NCBI GenBank assembly: GCA_003116975.1
Contig: BGKB01000008.1
Location: 434,001-498,000, forward strand
Direction: 5' to 3'
Source of the DNA: Aurantiochytrium sp. KH105
Lineage: Eukaryota; Sar; Bigyra; Thraustochytrida; Thraustochytriidae
DNA length: 64,000 bases
Shown in pieces: positions 10,964 through 24,440 of the stretch. The notes beneath the pieces are model-generated. The model worked only from the letters and a program-made list of their open reading frames with translations, was not told the origin of the DNA and did no database searches. Each line of letters starts with the position of its first letter. Within the stretch, counting starts at the first letter, position 1. A program made the position numbers and the translations under genes.

Positions 10964-10976
10964 ACCCTAACCCTAG
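10964..10976 (-). promoter_or_regulatory. Telo-box-like element upstream of RPL5
   Basis: The motif ACCCTAACCCTAG, almost two telomeric repeats, lies 213 bp upstream of the RPL5 start codon. In plants, AAACCCTAA telo-boxes mark promoters of ribosomal protein and translation genes. Function here is inferred from position only; it could be chance in a C-rich tract. Confidence 0.35.
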
Positions 10977-11240
10977 CCGGGGCGGGTTGCGCGGGTGCCG
11001 GGGGTTCCAGTGCGCAACGCGGAGGGCGTTCTGTTCTGAAGGGAGGGGCGCTGTTCCGGGGGGGGGGGGGTGGAGGGTCAACGGATAGGAGGGAGGGGGA
11101 GGGGAGGGAGGGAGAGCGACGGGGGAGATGGAGAGGCAGAGAGATGGATCGGTGGAGATGGCTTCGAAGAAGAAGATTGGTGCTTTTCTTCTTCTGCTTG
11201 ACGGCGAGTGCTCAGGTGCTTGTTTTTCTGTTTTGGAGAG

Positions 11241-11295
11241 CAAAGGAAAGCAAAGGAAAGGAAAGGAAAGGAAAGGAGAGGAAAGGAAAGGAAAA
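11241..11295. repeat. (GGAAA)n purine microsatellite
   Basis: Near-perfect five-base repeats with a few substitutions, in the spacer between RPL5 and the gene at 11512. Confidence 0.9.
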
Positions 11296-11511
11296 AGTAC
11301 TTGCAGAGTTGGCCCAAAGCGCCTCTTGCTCGCGAGCTCGTCGCCGTCTCCGCTCAACAAGGAAGAGGGACGACGCGCTCGAGAATGCCTTGTGGCGCCA
11401 CCGGACCTTGCTGATAACCACCCCGTTGCATCTCAATTGGACGTTTACCTGATGGCCGTGTGACGGACGTTGGCATTCTTTCGCGAGTGGAACCAAGCAG
11501 CGCAGAAGAAT

Positions 11512-14076
11512 ATGGAAAGCCTTCAAGGAGGACTATACTTTGCAGGCACAGGTATTGCTGCCGTCGGAGTGAATGCAACATCACCGACAGCCTCCAAGCG
11601 CGTCTCCAAAAAGCGGGCGCGAAGAGAACGCGAACACCGAGATGATGCAAACGCACAAGAAAGCGGAGACTTTGTCTTGCCCAGACTCCTTCTCGCTGGC
11701 GAGGAACCGATTTTGGAACGCGACACACGCAATCGTGTGCGCATAAGGAACGACTTTGTCAATCTGCACCATCTCACAATCTCTAATGCAAATGCACACG
11801 AGTCTGCTGCGAGTCTCCTCGCTGATGAAGATACCGAGACGCGCGGTGCAAGATCTTTTGCTCACGATGAAACAGAGCACGATCAGGATAACATCAAGGT
11901 ACCTACGGGAGGAAGCAACAATGACGAGGATACGGACACAGAAGACGAAGGTCTTTTGGCGGCGATCAAGAAACGCACACCTCGTGTGCAGCGCACAGGA
12001 CCTGGCAACCTTGGACGTATTGTCCGCGGCTTGCCGCGGCTTCACGCTGATGTCGTCACTCGCCACTGCGCGGTCCTCGATGAGCTTGGTCAAGTGCGTG
12101 TGCTTCAAGAGGCCCGTGTCGAACTTCGTGAACGATTCGACGAAATCTTTATTTCTCCCCTTCGCATGTATCTTATGAGGGCTTCTGACGCTTATCAGGA
12201 GAGGCCCATGATGCCCTGTGCCAACAATGGCTTTCTTCTCGATAACTTTGATCACAAGCACGGATACCGCGAGCCCATCCGCAACAGAGATCGTAACTGG
12301 TGGGAAGAAATGTGGACGGATCTCGCTCCCAGCCTCGTTCCATACAAGAAGCGTCGCGCTGCAGAAGCAGCCGAGGCAAAAGCTCTAGAGGAGGCAAACA
12401 CAACCTCTAACGCCAAAGTGTACGCTGACGGCGTCCTCTTAAGCAAGCTCTTGCTACTTCGACAGGGCGCTGTTCTCGGCACGCAGGCCATGGTTCTCTC
12501 CGTGTACGGTATGGGCATCGCGGGGCGAATTTTCATCAAACCCGCGCGTTTTCCTCGGCATGTGCGCATCGAAGCTTACTGTCCGCGCACGCGGCAGACC
12601 TATTCGCTTCGTGTCAATCTCAGTGACCTCGAAGAACTCTTTGCAGACCGCCCGCATCTACTCGAGGTTGGCCACAAAAAGAGTCTCTGCCGCGCTCTTC
12701 TCGACATGGTGTACATGGACGAAGAGGTCATGCAGCTATGCATTGCGCGCAAGCGGCAACCTGAGCGGCGCCAAGTTCTCCAGTCTCGACGGCAGCGACG
12801 AGAGGCACGTGCTCTCGAGCAGACACGTTTGGAACGCATCTCGCGTGGCGAAGATGTGGATGGTTTGCTTGCACAGGCTCGTGTCGGCACGGGAGAGTCG
12901 ACTGGAGCTCGCAAAGGCAAGAGGAGGAAACCTTGGCTCCGACTCCAAGACCTCGTTCTCTCCACAGTGATTCGCTTGTCTGGGTACAGGCTTGTCCTCA
13001 CCGTCCACGCACCGGCACGTAGAAAGAACGTGCTCTTGATACGCGCATATGACCAGGAGACGTCGCGCATGTTCCAACTCATTGTAAGCTTGCGCGAACT
13101 TGGTCGTCGCCTTGGCGACCGCGCCAGCCCAGATCTGTGGGACGAGGCGCACCGTCGCTCCAATTGCGAAGCCATGGTCCCGATGCTTTCGCTCAAGAGT
13201 CTCAATGTTACGGGGACCGAGATGGCCCTTGCGCTGCAAGATCGCGTGGGCATTGCGAGACCCGGTCTGGGCCTTGGGAAGCACGAGTCACGGCGTAATG
13301 CATGCGCCCCCGTGCCACTTCAACGCAGATTTACGGCGCTTCCACCGGCAGCTCAAGACAAGAGCGAGGTCGCGCCGCTACCGGCTGGTGCCCGTGTGCG
13401 GCAGAGTACGCTCTTGAGTCGACGTCGCACGACAATGACTGTTGACCGTGCGACTTCACGTCGGGATATTGGCCAGGGCCGTCTTCTGTGTCGACGTGTG
13501 CAAAGGATATCGCACGAGGCATGCATTGTCAGTTTTTTCGCGGGACGTGGCGATGCTGACCTCGTGTCTTGGTGTATTTACGTGGTTCGGACAAGCGAGA
13601 CGCACAAGATTACTCTCGGCCGTCTTGAGCTCGAGGCTCTTTTAAAGCATCGTCCCGAGATTATTGCCGAACAGCTTACCACGGATGCTTTGCGAGGCCG
13701 CGTGCCGCGTCACGTGTTGTGCGACATTATTCTCACTGAGCGCATTTCCCTCGGGCCTGGGTGGATTCCCGAGCTCGATCGCGTCGTGTACCGCAGGGGG
13801 CACCGATTACGAGCGACAGATGGGATTGCTAGCGCTCACGTGTACTGCGTTGTGAGTGTTCGACGTGTGGATGCTTCCATGTTGGCGTTTGATCTTTTTG
13901 AGCGCGCCTCGTGCGAGTCTTGCGAGTTTCGTTTTTCGGAGGAAGAAACCGCCATTATTCTTGAAGACCTTCGCGCGCTGAGCGAACTCGAGAGGACTGT
14001 GCAGCTCGGGACACTTATTGCATCTTTTCAGGTTAGCCGCGACATGAACGGACGTCTGCACGTTCGCGATGGCTGA
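11512..14076 (+). CDS. Unrecognised protein with four diverged internal repeats
   Basis: 854 aa from the ATG at 11512 (the frame stays open upstream to a TTG at 11470). Residues about 1-170 are charged and low-complexity, with KKRARRERE near 30. Four segments look alike: about residues 346-385 (RIEAYCPRTRQTYSLRVNL then a Leu-rich helix ending in RPHLLE), 503-540 (VLLIRAYDQETSRMFQLIV), 684-715 (IYVVRTSETHKITLGRL then LLKHRPEI) and 789-815 (LAFDLFERASCESCEFRF). Each has two beta-like strands joined by a turn and then an amphipathic Leu/Glu helix, and each is preceded by another strand pair. Codon choice and uninterrupted frame support a real gene. I recall similar beta-sandwich-like repeats in oomycete IQ-motif proteins but cannot confirm homology. 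Function unknown. Confidence 0.7.
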   Translation: MESLQGGLYFAGTGIAAVGVNATSPTASKRVSKKRARREREHRDDANAQESGDFVLPRLLLAGEEPILERDTRNRVRIRNDFVNLHHLTISNANAHESAASLLADEDTETRGARSFAHDETEHDQDNIKVPTGGSNNDEDTDTEDEGLLAAIKKRTPRVQRTGPGNLGRIVRGLPRLHADVVTRHCAVLDELGQVRVLQEARVELRERFDEIFISPLRMYLMRASDAYQERPMMPCANNGFLLDNFDHKHGYREPIRNRDRNWWEEMWTDLAPSLVPYKKRRAAEAAEAKALEEANTTSNAKVYADGVLLSKLLLLRQGAVLGTQAMVLSVYGMGIAGRIFIKPARFPRHVRIEAYCPRTRQTYSLRVNLSDLEELFADRPHLLEVGHKKSLCRALLDMVYMDEEVMQLCIARKRQPERRQVLQSRRQRREARALEQTRLERISRGEDVDGLLAQARVGTGESTGARKGKRRKPWLRLQDLVLSTVIRLSGYRLVLTVHAPARRKNVLLIRAYDQETSRMFQLIVSLRELGRRLGDRASPDLWDEAHRRSNCEAMVPMLSLKSLNVTGTEMALALQDRVGIARPGLGLGKHESRRNACAPVPLQRRFTALPPAAQDKSEVAPLPAGARVRQSTLLSRRRTTMTVDRATSRRDIGQGRLLCRRVQRISHEACIVSFFAGRGDADLVSWCIYVVRTSETHKITLGRLELEALLKHRPEIIAEQLTTDALRGRVPRHVLCDIILTERISLGPGWIPELDRVVYRRGHRLRATDGIASAHVYCVVSVRRVDASMLAFDLFERASCESCEFRFSEEETAIILEDLRALSELERTVQLGTLIASFQVSRDMNGRLHVRDG

Positions 14077-14930
14077 TTCGAGAAGTCGGAAAGAACGAGT
14101 ATGATTGTACGAATGTTGTTGACGATATCTTGTTGGATCAGAGCTTGAAGAGGAAGAAGAAGAAGAAGAAAATGATAACTTTGACAAAACCGCTTCGTGG
14201 CTAGCACGAAACGGGAAGGTAGAATGTATCGCAAGTGTCTCGCTGCTACTCGGATTGCTTGCGGATCACGCGAGATGATTCGCGCCAGATACGAAGTCAA
14301 AAGGACAGATGGACGTCTTGCAACAGAACAGGAAGAGATTTGGCCTGCTGGACGCAACTGGAGGTGCTCCAATGGCTTCAACTTGAAACAAGAACAAGAC
14401 CGCGCACGCATGTATACGCACGCACGACAAAATAATCATGGGACATCAAGAAGCGTCAACGACGTGTGACCATGCATGCAAGAGGCTGGTTGATTGGAAA
14501 ACCATACACAGGTATGTGAGCAAAGGACAATATTTATGTAGGATACCGTCAATCTCAGGCGGGGGCAGGTGGCGCAAAAGGTCAGTCAGAAAAAAGCGCA
14601 CGACCTAGCAACGCATCAAGCTGACAGGATCAAGCGACTTGCTTCCGTACAGATAGACGTAAATACCATCATCTTCATCTTCATCATCATCTTGCAGCAG
14701 TCAATCAACAGAAGCTTGCGCGCCATTCGAAAGTCGAATGTCGAAGATGTAAATGCGATTTGAACGACGAGCACAATGGCATTGGTGTTGTTTTGTTGGT
14801 TGGAAGAGGGAAAGCGGTGAGAGCGGGGATTTATCGAGACGGGGAGGGGAGATAAAACAGGTGAGCAGACCCGTCACAGGACCGTCTGCCCGTCTGTTTT
14901 ATCACGAATGATTGGCGCAGATGGGCGAGT
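14077..14930. other. Convergent intergenic region, 11512 gene / HSP60
   Basis: Contains a GAA-rich microsatellite (14146-14170) and otherwise unique sequence. Short plus-strand frames (14197-14469, 14569-14763) show no family features and are not called. Presumed 3' UTRs. Confidence 0.5.
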
Positions 14931-18795
<3,865 letters not shown>

Positions 18796-20826
18796 ATGGT
18801 GCACGTGATTGATGGCCAGGTCAAGCCCGGCCACTTCCCACGCAAGTCCGACTCGTACGAGCGAAGGACAGCCGCTTTCAAGATTGACGAGATTCCCGCC
18901 GAAGACGACCAAAATGCTCGCATCGAAGCTACCCAGGACCGCTACCATCTCATCGTCTGTGCCGCTTGCCCCTGGGCGCACCGTACCCTGCTGGTGCGCG
19001 CCGTCAAAGACCTCACGAACATCTCCGTGTCCGTGGTGTCCCCCTTTCTCGACGATGAAACCGGCTGGGCCTTTGCAAGCGAGGATGTCGCCGCGCAATA
19101 CAAAGATAGCGCGCTGCCACCGACGAGGGACCTTGCGTCGGGCGAGGACTTCTCCTACCTTCACCAGCTATACACCAAAGTGGACCCCGAGTACACGGGC
19201 AACGTGACAACGCCCGTGCTCTACGATAAAGTCGAGGAGAAAATCGTCAGCAACGAATCCTGGGACATTGTGCGTTATCTTGACCGCGCTTTCAAGCCAG
19301 GTCCCAATGCCGTGCCCGGCTTGTCGGAGGCTCTCTACCCAGAAAACGAAGCGCAAGACATTGACAGTCTCGCTACATGGGTGCAAGACGAGCTTAATAA
19401 TGGCGTCTACAAGTGCGGACTCGCCAAGAGCCAACGCGCATACGAGGAGGCCTTGGACGGTGTCTTTGCTTGCCTTGACGAACTCGAGGACCAGCTTGCC
19501 GCGAATCGCTATCTCTGCGGCCGCGACGACCAGCCGTCTCTCGCGGACTTGCAGCTTTTACCCACGTTGCTTCGTTTTGACGACGTCTACCACATTCTCT
19601 TCAAGGCCGCGCGCCGCCGCCTTTCGTCCTATCGAAACCTCTTTGCCTACGCCCGCGACCTCTACCAAGTGCCGGCTATCCGCGCGACGGTCGACTTTGC
19701 GCAGTGCAAAGACCACTATTACACGCACTTTGTCTCTGCGAACCCAAAGCAGGTTGTGCCGATTGGCTCAGTCGCCAAGAGCTTTGACCGCCCACACGAC
19801 CGAGATCGTTTTGTAAGGCAGCGACGCGACAGTGACACCGACGAAGCCAGAGCGCAAAAAGCCTCGCAAGATGATCAAACCAACAAGGATTCCCGCAAGG
19901 CAAAGGGAGAGTTCGTTCGCGGTGTCTCGGGCCACCGCAGAATTATCACACCCGATGGCGAGGGTGAAGGAGAACTCCCTGCCGAGGCTGGCCGCTACCA
20001 TCTCTACATCGCCAACAACTGCCCGTGGTGCCATCGCACCATGATGGCTCGTGCAGTTCTCGGCCTCGAAGACGTCATCTCTGTTGATGTTCTCTTTTAC
20101 CGTCGCGACGAGGATCACGGCTGGCAGTTCCTTCCCGATGAAGACGGTCTTCGCGATTTCGAGATCGAGCGTCGCAAGGAGCTCCTCGATGGAAAGGTCA
20201 GCACCGAGGACTCCATCAATGGTCTCAGCTATGCGCCCGAGATCTATCAGATGTTCGGTTCCAAGGAGCGATCTGTTCCCATTCTCTTTGACAAGCAGGC
20301 CAACGAAATTGTCAACAATGAGTCCTCGGAAATTGTACGCATGTTTGCGCTCGGCTTCAAGGCGTTTCACCGCGACGGAGCCCCCGACTTGTACCCTGCG
20401 GCGCTTGCCGACGAGATCGACCAGCTCAACGCGTGGATCTATCCGGACATCAACAATGGCGCTTATCGCGCTGGTTTCAGCAGCGACCCCAAGGCCTACG
20501 AGGACGCCTTTTACAAGTATTTCGCGGCCTTTGATCGCCTCGAGGACATTCTCAGGGACCGGCGATTCCTCACTGGCGAGCATCCGACCGAGGCGGACAT
20601 TCGTCTTCTTCCCACAATCGTACGTCACGATCCGGTGTACTATTCTCGCATGAAGTTGAATGACCGCATGGTACTAGACAGTCCGCATCTTTATCGTTGG
20701 CTTCAGGACATGCTCCGCATTCCTGGTGTTCTTGAGGCCACCAACATTGATCATTGCATTCTCGGCTACTTTGGACGGACAGGCAATGCTCTTGTTCCTC
20801 CCCGTCCCCACGATAACTGGTACTAA
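18796..20826 (+). CDS. Tandem-fused glutathionyl-hydroquinone reductase (two Xi-class GST modules)
   Basis: 676 aa from the ATG at 18796. Residues about 1-325 and 375-676 are each a complete Xi-class glutathione transferase (ECM4/YqjG family), which reduces glutathionyl-hydroquinones through a catalytic Cys. Module 1 has CPWAHRT with catalytic C58 and the family blocks PVLYDK, IVSNESWDIVRYLD, LNNGVYKCGLAKSQRAYE. Module 2 has CPWCHRT (C409, extra C412), PILFDKQANEIVNNESSEIVRMF and INNGAYRAGFSSDPKAYE. Each also carries the C-terminal RFDxVYxxxF/RHDPVYYxxMKLN region. A charged linker (about 330-375, rich in Asp, Lys, Arg, Gln) joins them. Ordinary members are single modules of about 330 aa that dimerise; the fusion may act as an intramolecular dimer (inference). 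A leader from an upstream exon cannot be excluded. Confidence 0.92.
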   Translation: MVHVIDGQVKPGHFPRKSDSYERRTAAFKIDEIPAEDDQNARIEATQDRYHLIVCAACPWAHRTLLVRAVKDLTNISVSVVSPFLDDETGWAFASEDVAAQYKDSALPPTRDLASGEDFSYLHQLYTKVDPEYTGNVTTPVLYDKVEEKIVSNESWDIVRYLDRAFKPGPNAVPGLSEALYPENEAQDIDSLATWVQDELNNGVYKCGLAKSQRAYEEALDGVFACLDELEDQLAANRYLCGRDDQPSLADLQLLPTLLRFDDVYHILFKAARRRLSSYRNLFAYARDLYQVPAIRATVDFAQCKDHYYTHFVSANPKQVVPIGSVAKSFDRPHDRDRFVRQRRDSDTDEARAQKASQDDQTNKDSRKAKGEFVRGVSGHRRIITPDGEGEGELPAEAGRYHLYIANNCPWCHRTMMARAVLGLEDVISVDVLFYRRDEDHGWQFLPDEDGLRDFEIERRKELLDGKVSTEDSINGLSYAPEIYQMFGSKERSVPILFDKQANEIVNNESSEIVRMFALGFKAFHRDGAPDLYPAALADEIDQLNAWIYPDINNGAYRAGFSSDPKAYEDAFYKYFAAFDRLEDILRDRRFLTGEHPTEADIRLLPTIVRHDPVYYSRMKLNDRMVLDSPHLYRWLQDMLRIPGVLEATNIDHCILGYFGRTGNALVPPRPHDNWY

Positions 20827-21350
20827 CAGTAAGTCCTAAGATTTAACAAAAAGCTCACGTCTTGTTCGACCTCAGCATTTTTCTTTTTGATGCTGTTGTT
20901 GTTCGCGTGGTGGTGCTGGTGGTGGCAAGTAATGATGGCGAGTTTCATTCTTCGTTGATTTATTCTCTCATGATGAGAGAAGGAGGGCAAACACAGCTGA
21001 GAACCCTTTCACAACATGCTCCGTGGCCTATCCGCATTTTTGCCTGGAACGCACGACTCCATGTTGATTCTTGCAATCCAAGTCCACCTCTGCGAAACGG
21101 ATGAAATTAGATCAAGGACGGCATCCAAAATGTATCACAAAATCCTCACGTCACTCCGTGGGGACACTAGACTGGCACACTGAGGTTCTTGCTGGAGACC
21201 CTCTCAATCTTTCTTACCCTTGTCAACTTGGCGCGAGTTGTTGAGTTGGTTGGAAAAAAAAAAACCGTTTCGAAGCATGTCAAGTTCAACTTGAACTTGC
21301 ACAATCTTCGATTTTTGAGAGCAAGAATCGCGCGACGCGCGCCAGCAGCC
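20827..21350. other. Intergenic region, GHR fusion / 21351 gene
   Basis: About 520 bases between two same-strand genes. GT-rich around 20890-20930. The frame of the next gene is open back to 21189 but without an ATG. No other element recognised. Confidence 0.5.
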
Positions 21351-24300
21351 ATGGCGGGCGGAAGCAAGCTGCACCGCATGGCGCAGGAGCGTCTGCGCAA
21401 GCTAAATGCCGAGAATCGCGAGCGGCAGGCGGTTGTGACGGAGGAGAGCGGCTCATCGATCAAGACGACGGCCACGAAACTCAAGACCGAGAGCGGCCTA
21501 AACGAGCCCAAGCCCAAGCCCAAGAACAACTTCGCCCCAGGTCCGCTCGCGAAAGCGCGTGCGCTGCGCATGGGCGGCGCAAAGCTCACAAGGGAGGAGC
21601 TCGCAGCCTTGAAAAGAGAAGCCGTCATTCGAGAGAGGGAAAAGCGACGCAAACAACGTCTCGAGCAAGAGGCGAACGAGCAGGCGAACCTTGCCGCCGC
21701 GAAGCGCGAGGCCGTTCGCCGCGAATCCGTCCGCCGCGAGTCCGTTCGCTCCACAACGCAGCCCTCGCGTCCCTCATCCATTGCCACAGCTCCTTCTACG
21801 AATGTAGCATTACAGCCACCACCAACCCGGAAGCGACGCGAGACCCTTAATGCAGAAGAGATCAAGCGGTACAAGGACCAGGCCACGGCACGCGAGGCCG
21901 AGCGCGAGCGTTTGCGAAAAAAGGCATCAGCTCTAGAGCAGGAAAAAGAGCGAGTTCGCCAAGAGGCTCTCGATTCGTACAAGCAGCTTGCCCTGGCCCG
22001 CGAGTATGAAATGCAGCGACGAAAGGACAAGGCAAGGCGGCTGAAAAGGACTGAGTCCATCGAAAGTCGTCTCGAACTTGAAGCTGCATTTGCCAAGGCA
22101 ACAGCTTCCAGAGGCGGTGTTTTTGGTGTGCAAGAAGCAGAGCGCTTTGTCGAAGAACACTCTCGCTACACACTCAAGCCCTCCTTGCGGAAATTAGGAC
22201 TTCGAGTCGTCTCCTGGGTCACGCTTGAGGAACATCTTGCGTCGCCAAAGGATAGCGACATTGAGAAGGGTTCTGCAGGCCCGAGTGGCGTGGCGACGGT
22301 CTCGCGGCGCAGCCTGGAGCGCAGGGTGCGGGACGTGCTTGCGCTTTGCGAGGCCTCATTTTGCGAACTAGAACGCCACAGCGGTTTTCCCGGCAAAGTT
22401 CGCCCCTCAGATCTTAGCGCTTTGCATTTATCACGCGATTTTCAGAGCGCTCACCCTCTTCCGTCAATTTCAGTTTCGAGCGACGCGCCTTGGTCTTGGA
22501 AAAGGTACAAAAGTTGGATTATAAAAAGCATCTCGGAAGAGCTGCCGGGCGCCCAGGATGCCCTTCGCGATGTGCAAGTAAATGTTGGCATCGATCGCCC
22601 TCACAATCAATCCCCGGGCCTTGGCGACAGAGAGACAGCTGAAGTCCGAAATGGGGAGCGGACGTCTCATCATGGGAAGCAAGGTGACGATTCTCATTTT
22701 CGCGAAACTCGAAAGCAAGGGCATGCTCCTCGCGTCTCTCAGCGTCTTCAACGGAACCGTGACTCTGCTACAGCGCACAAAAGCCTCGCAGCTAGCTCTG
22801 CTTCTTCGACGAGCACAGAGTCGTCCGCTGCGTCATCCCCCGCGAATATTGCAGCGCAGACATCACATCACAAGGAAGACTTGCGCGTTCTTGACGCCCA
22901 CATCGGCAAGCTCGAGTCACGTCTGGCTACCATTGATGGTGCTGCAGCACGCGACCCTGGCTCCAGTGAGGGAAGCTCAATATCGAGTCCCCGTCACAAC
23001 AGCTCCTGTAGCAGCGGCAGCAGCAGCAGCAGCAGCAACGAAAGCAGAGAGTGCAGCAGCGAGAGCGAAGGCGAAGCCATGGATGTCAATCGGAATCGAC
23101 GTCGTAAAACCAAGCGCCGCGGCAAAAAACTTAGCTCTCGGCATCCTAAAAATCGCGCGGAAAAGGAATCCGAAACCTCGAGCGTGGCAGCAACGGACAG
23201 CGACAAGAGCGAGTCTGGCGAAGACGACGACAGGATCGTGTTCAGTGGACGCTGCTGGATGCTTTGCGAGAGGATGCGCGAAGACTGGCTTGCGGCAGAC
23301 CAAGAATGGGAGCGCAGCCGCGAAGTCTGTGCTGAGGTCGAGGTGACTCAAGTTAACGAGCCTTTTCGACTCTACGTCAGGGTACACCTCATGCGAAGTG
23401 GGTTGCAGTGCACTCGACGTCTGGGCGTCGCAGAGCTCGCAGCGCTCACGGCGCAATTTGCCAAGCATGCAGAAAAGCAACGGGTCGCACTCTCACAGTC
23501 CGGTCACCATGTTCTGGCGCAAGGGAAGCGCTGCCGAAGCCTGGGGCCTGATGCATGGACTCGCGAGGAGCTCGAAGCCGCAATTCGCGCCGAGAGCTCG
23601 ATGCGTGATTGGGTCGAGGCAGGTCAAATGCCCAGGCGCAACGACCTTGTTCGATGGGTCCTCCTGCACTGTACTGTGCGCATCAGCGGCGATGAGCTTG
23701 ATCCGGAAGACGGTCACGTTCACCTCGTGCTTCCTGGAGACGAGGCTCTCCTCGAAGACGAGGCTTGGGGAGTAGCCGCGGAAAACGAGACAAGGAAGAG
23801 CAAGACGACAAGAGATGATGCTGATGCTGACGCGAAACCGAAAGCAAGCGAGAGCCGACTTTCAGATGTGGCTCTCGATCGCCTGAATCGAGTGGACCCC
23901 GACGAGCGAAGCAAGCTCGTAAGTAAGGCGCGACGCAAGCTCGACACCCTCGATGCGGGTGTGCCCGAGGTTCTCCACTGGTTGGAGGCTAAAAGTGCGA
24001 AAAAGCTTGGGAAAACGTACATGCAAAAGATTCTTGACCCGGAACTGTCGATAAAAGAGGTGCGAAGTCTCTTCAGCAAGGAGCAGCGCACGGCGTTGGC
24101 GGCGCTGTTTCGAATTGTCGACACCGAGTCCATTCATAAGGAATGGACCAAGCGAGTGAAAGGGCTTCTTGTCGCAGACCTCTTCGATCTCTTTCGCACG
24201 CACGAAAGTATTGGTGGCGAGGCGGGCGTCGTCACCGCCGACACCTTTGTGGGCCTTTTGCAGGACACGCTTCTCATGCGCACTCCCACGTGGGCCCTCG

Positions 24301-24440
24301 TGGTCTTGCACGGAAAGTTTCCACGCTATCGCGAATTTCTGCGGCACATGTTTCATGCTGATCGCTTGTTGGACGGGCCCTCGTCGTCGTCGTCGTCGTC
24401 GTTGTCGTCGTCGTCCCGCGCGGAAGTCGTCGAGCGATGA
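21351..24440 (+). CDS. Unrecognised coiled-coil / Ser-rich protein
   Basis: 1029 aa from the ATG at 21351 (GCAGCCATGG context). Residues about 60-230 are highly charged (Arg/Glu/Lys/Ala) and predicted coiled coil, with a RRESVRRESVR duplication near 125. About 230-390 looks globular. About 395-640 is Ser-rich, with a Ser run encoded by AGC repeats (23004-23036) and a basic NRRRKTKRRGKK cluster resembling a nuclear signal. The C-terminal ~400 residues look folded, including a region with GRCWMLCERMREDWL and a helical region with VPEVLHWLEAKSAKKLGKTYMQKIL. The protein ends in poly-Ser from TCG repeats. I recognise no family. The last 88 bases overlap the 3' end of the minus-strand gene. Unbroken length and codon use make it a confident gene of unknown function. 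Confidence 0.75.
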   Translation: MAGGSKLHRMAQERLRKLNAENRERQAVVTEESGSSIKTTATKLKTESGLNEPKPKPKNNFAPGPLAKARALRMGGAKLTREELAALKREAVIREREKRRKQRLEQEANEQANLAAAKREAVRRESVRRESVRSTTQPSRPSSIATAPSTNVALQPPPTRKRRETLNAEEIKRYKDQATAREAERERLRKKASALEQEKERVRQEALDSYKQLALAREYEMQRRKDKARRLKRTESIESRLELEAAFAKATASRGGVFGVQEAERFVEEHSRYTLKPSLRKLGLRVVSWVTLEEHLASPKDSDIEKGSAGPSGVATVSRRSLERRVRDVLALCEASFCELERHSGFPGKVRPSDLSALHLSRDFQSAHPLPSISVSSDAPWSWKRYKSWIIKSISEELPGAQDALRDVQVNVGIDRPHNQSPGLGDRETAEVRNGERTSHHGKQGDDSHFRETRKQGHAPRVSQRLQRNRDSATAHKSLAASSASSTSTESSAASSPANIAAQTSHHKEDLRVLDAHIGKLESRLATIDGAAARDPGSSEGSSISSPRHNSSCSSGSSSSSSNESRECSSESEGEAMDVNRNRRRKTKRRGKKLSSRHPKNRAEKESETSSVAATDSDKSESGEDDDRIVFSGRCWMLCERMREDWLAADQEWERSREVCAEVEVTQVNEPFRLYVRVHLMRSGLQCTRRLGVAELAALTAQFAKHAEKQRVALSQSGHHVLAQGKRCRSLGPDAWTREELEAAIRAESSMRDWVEAGQMPRRNDLVRWVLLHCTVRISGDELDPEDGHVHLVLPGDEALLEDEAWGVAAENETRKSKTTRDDADADAKPKASESRLSDVALDRLNRVDPDERSKLVSKARRKLDTLDAGVPEVLHWLEAKSAKKLGKTYMQKILDPELSIKEVRSLFSKEQRTALAALFRIVDTESIHKEWTKRVKGLLVADLFDLFRTHESIGGEAGVVTADTFVGLLQDTLLMRTPTWALVVLHGKFPRYREFLRHMFHADRLLDGPSSSSSSSLSSSSRAEVVER
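24353..24440. other. Overlap of two convergent coding 3' ends in a TCG/CGA repeat
   Basis: The plus gene (stop at 24438-24440) and minus gene (stop at 24353-24355) share 88 coding bases. The core (about 24382-24416) is TCG repeats, read as Ser on the plus strand and as Asp (GAC) on the minus strand. Confidence 0.85.

Larger units (their letters stand above)
10752..11511. other. Divergent promoter region RPL5 / 11512 gene, with simple repeats
   Basis: It starts with a CTG-rich and then CT-rich stretch on the plus strand (10770-10880), followed by G-rich runs near 11060-11115. A (GGAAA)n purine tract spans 11241-11295. No convincing coding sequence; open frames here are Arg/Ser/Pro-rich shadows of the repeats. 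Confidence 0.55.
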
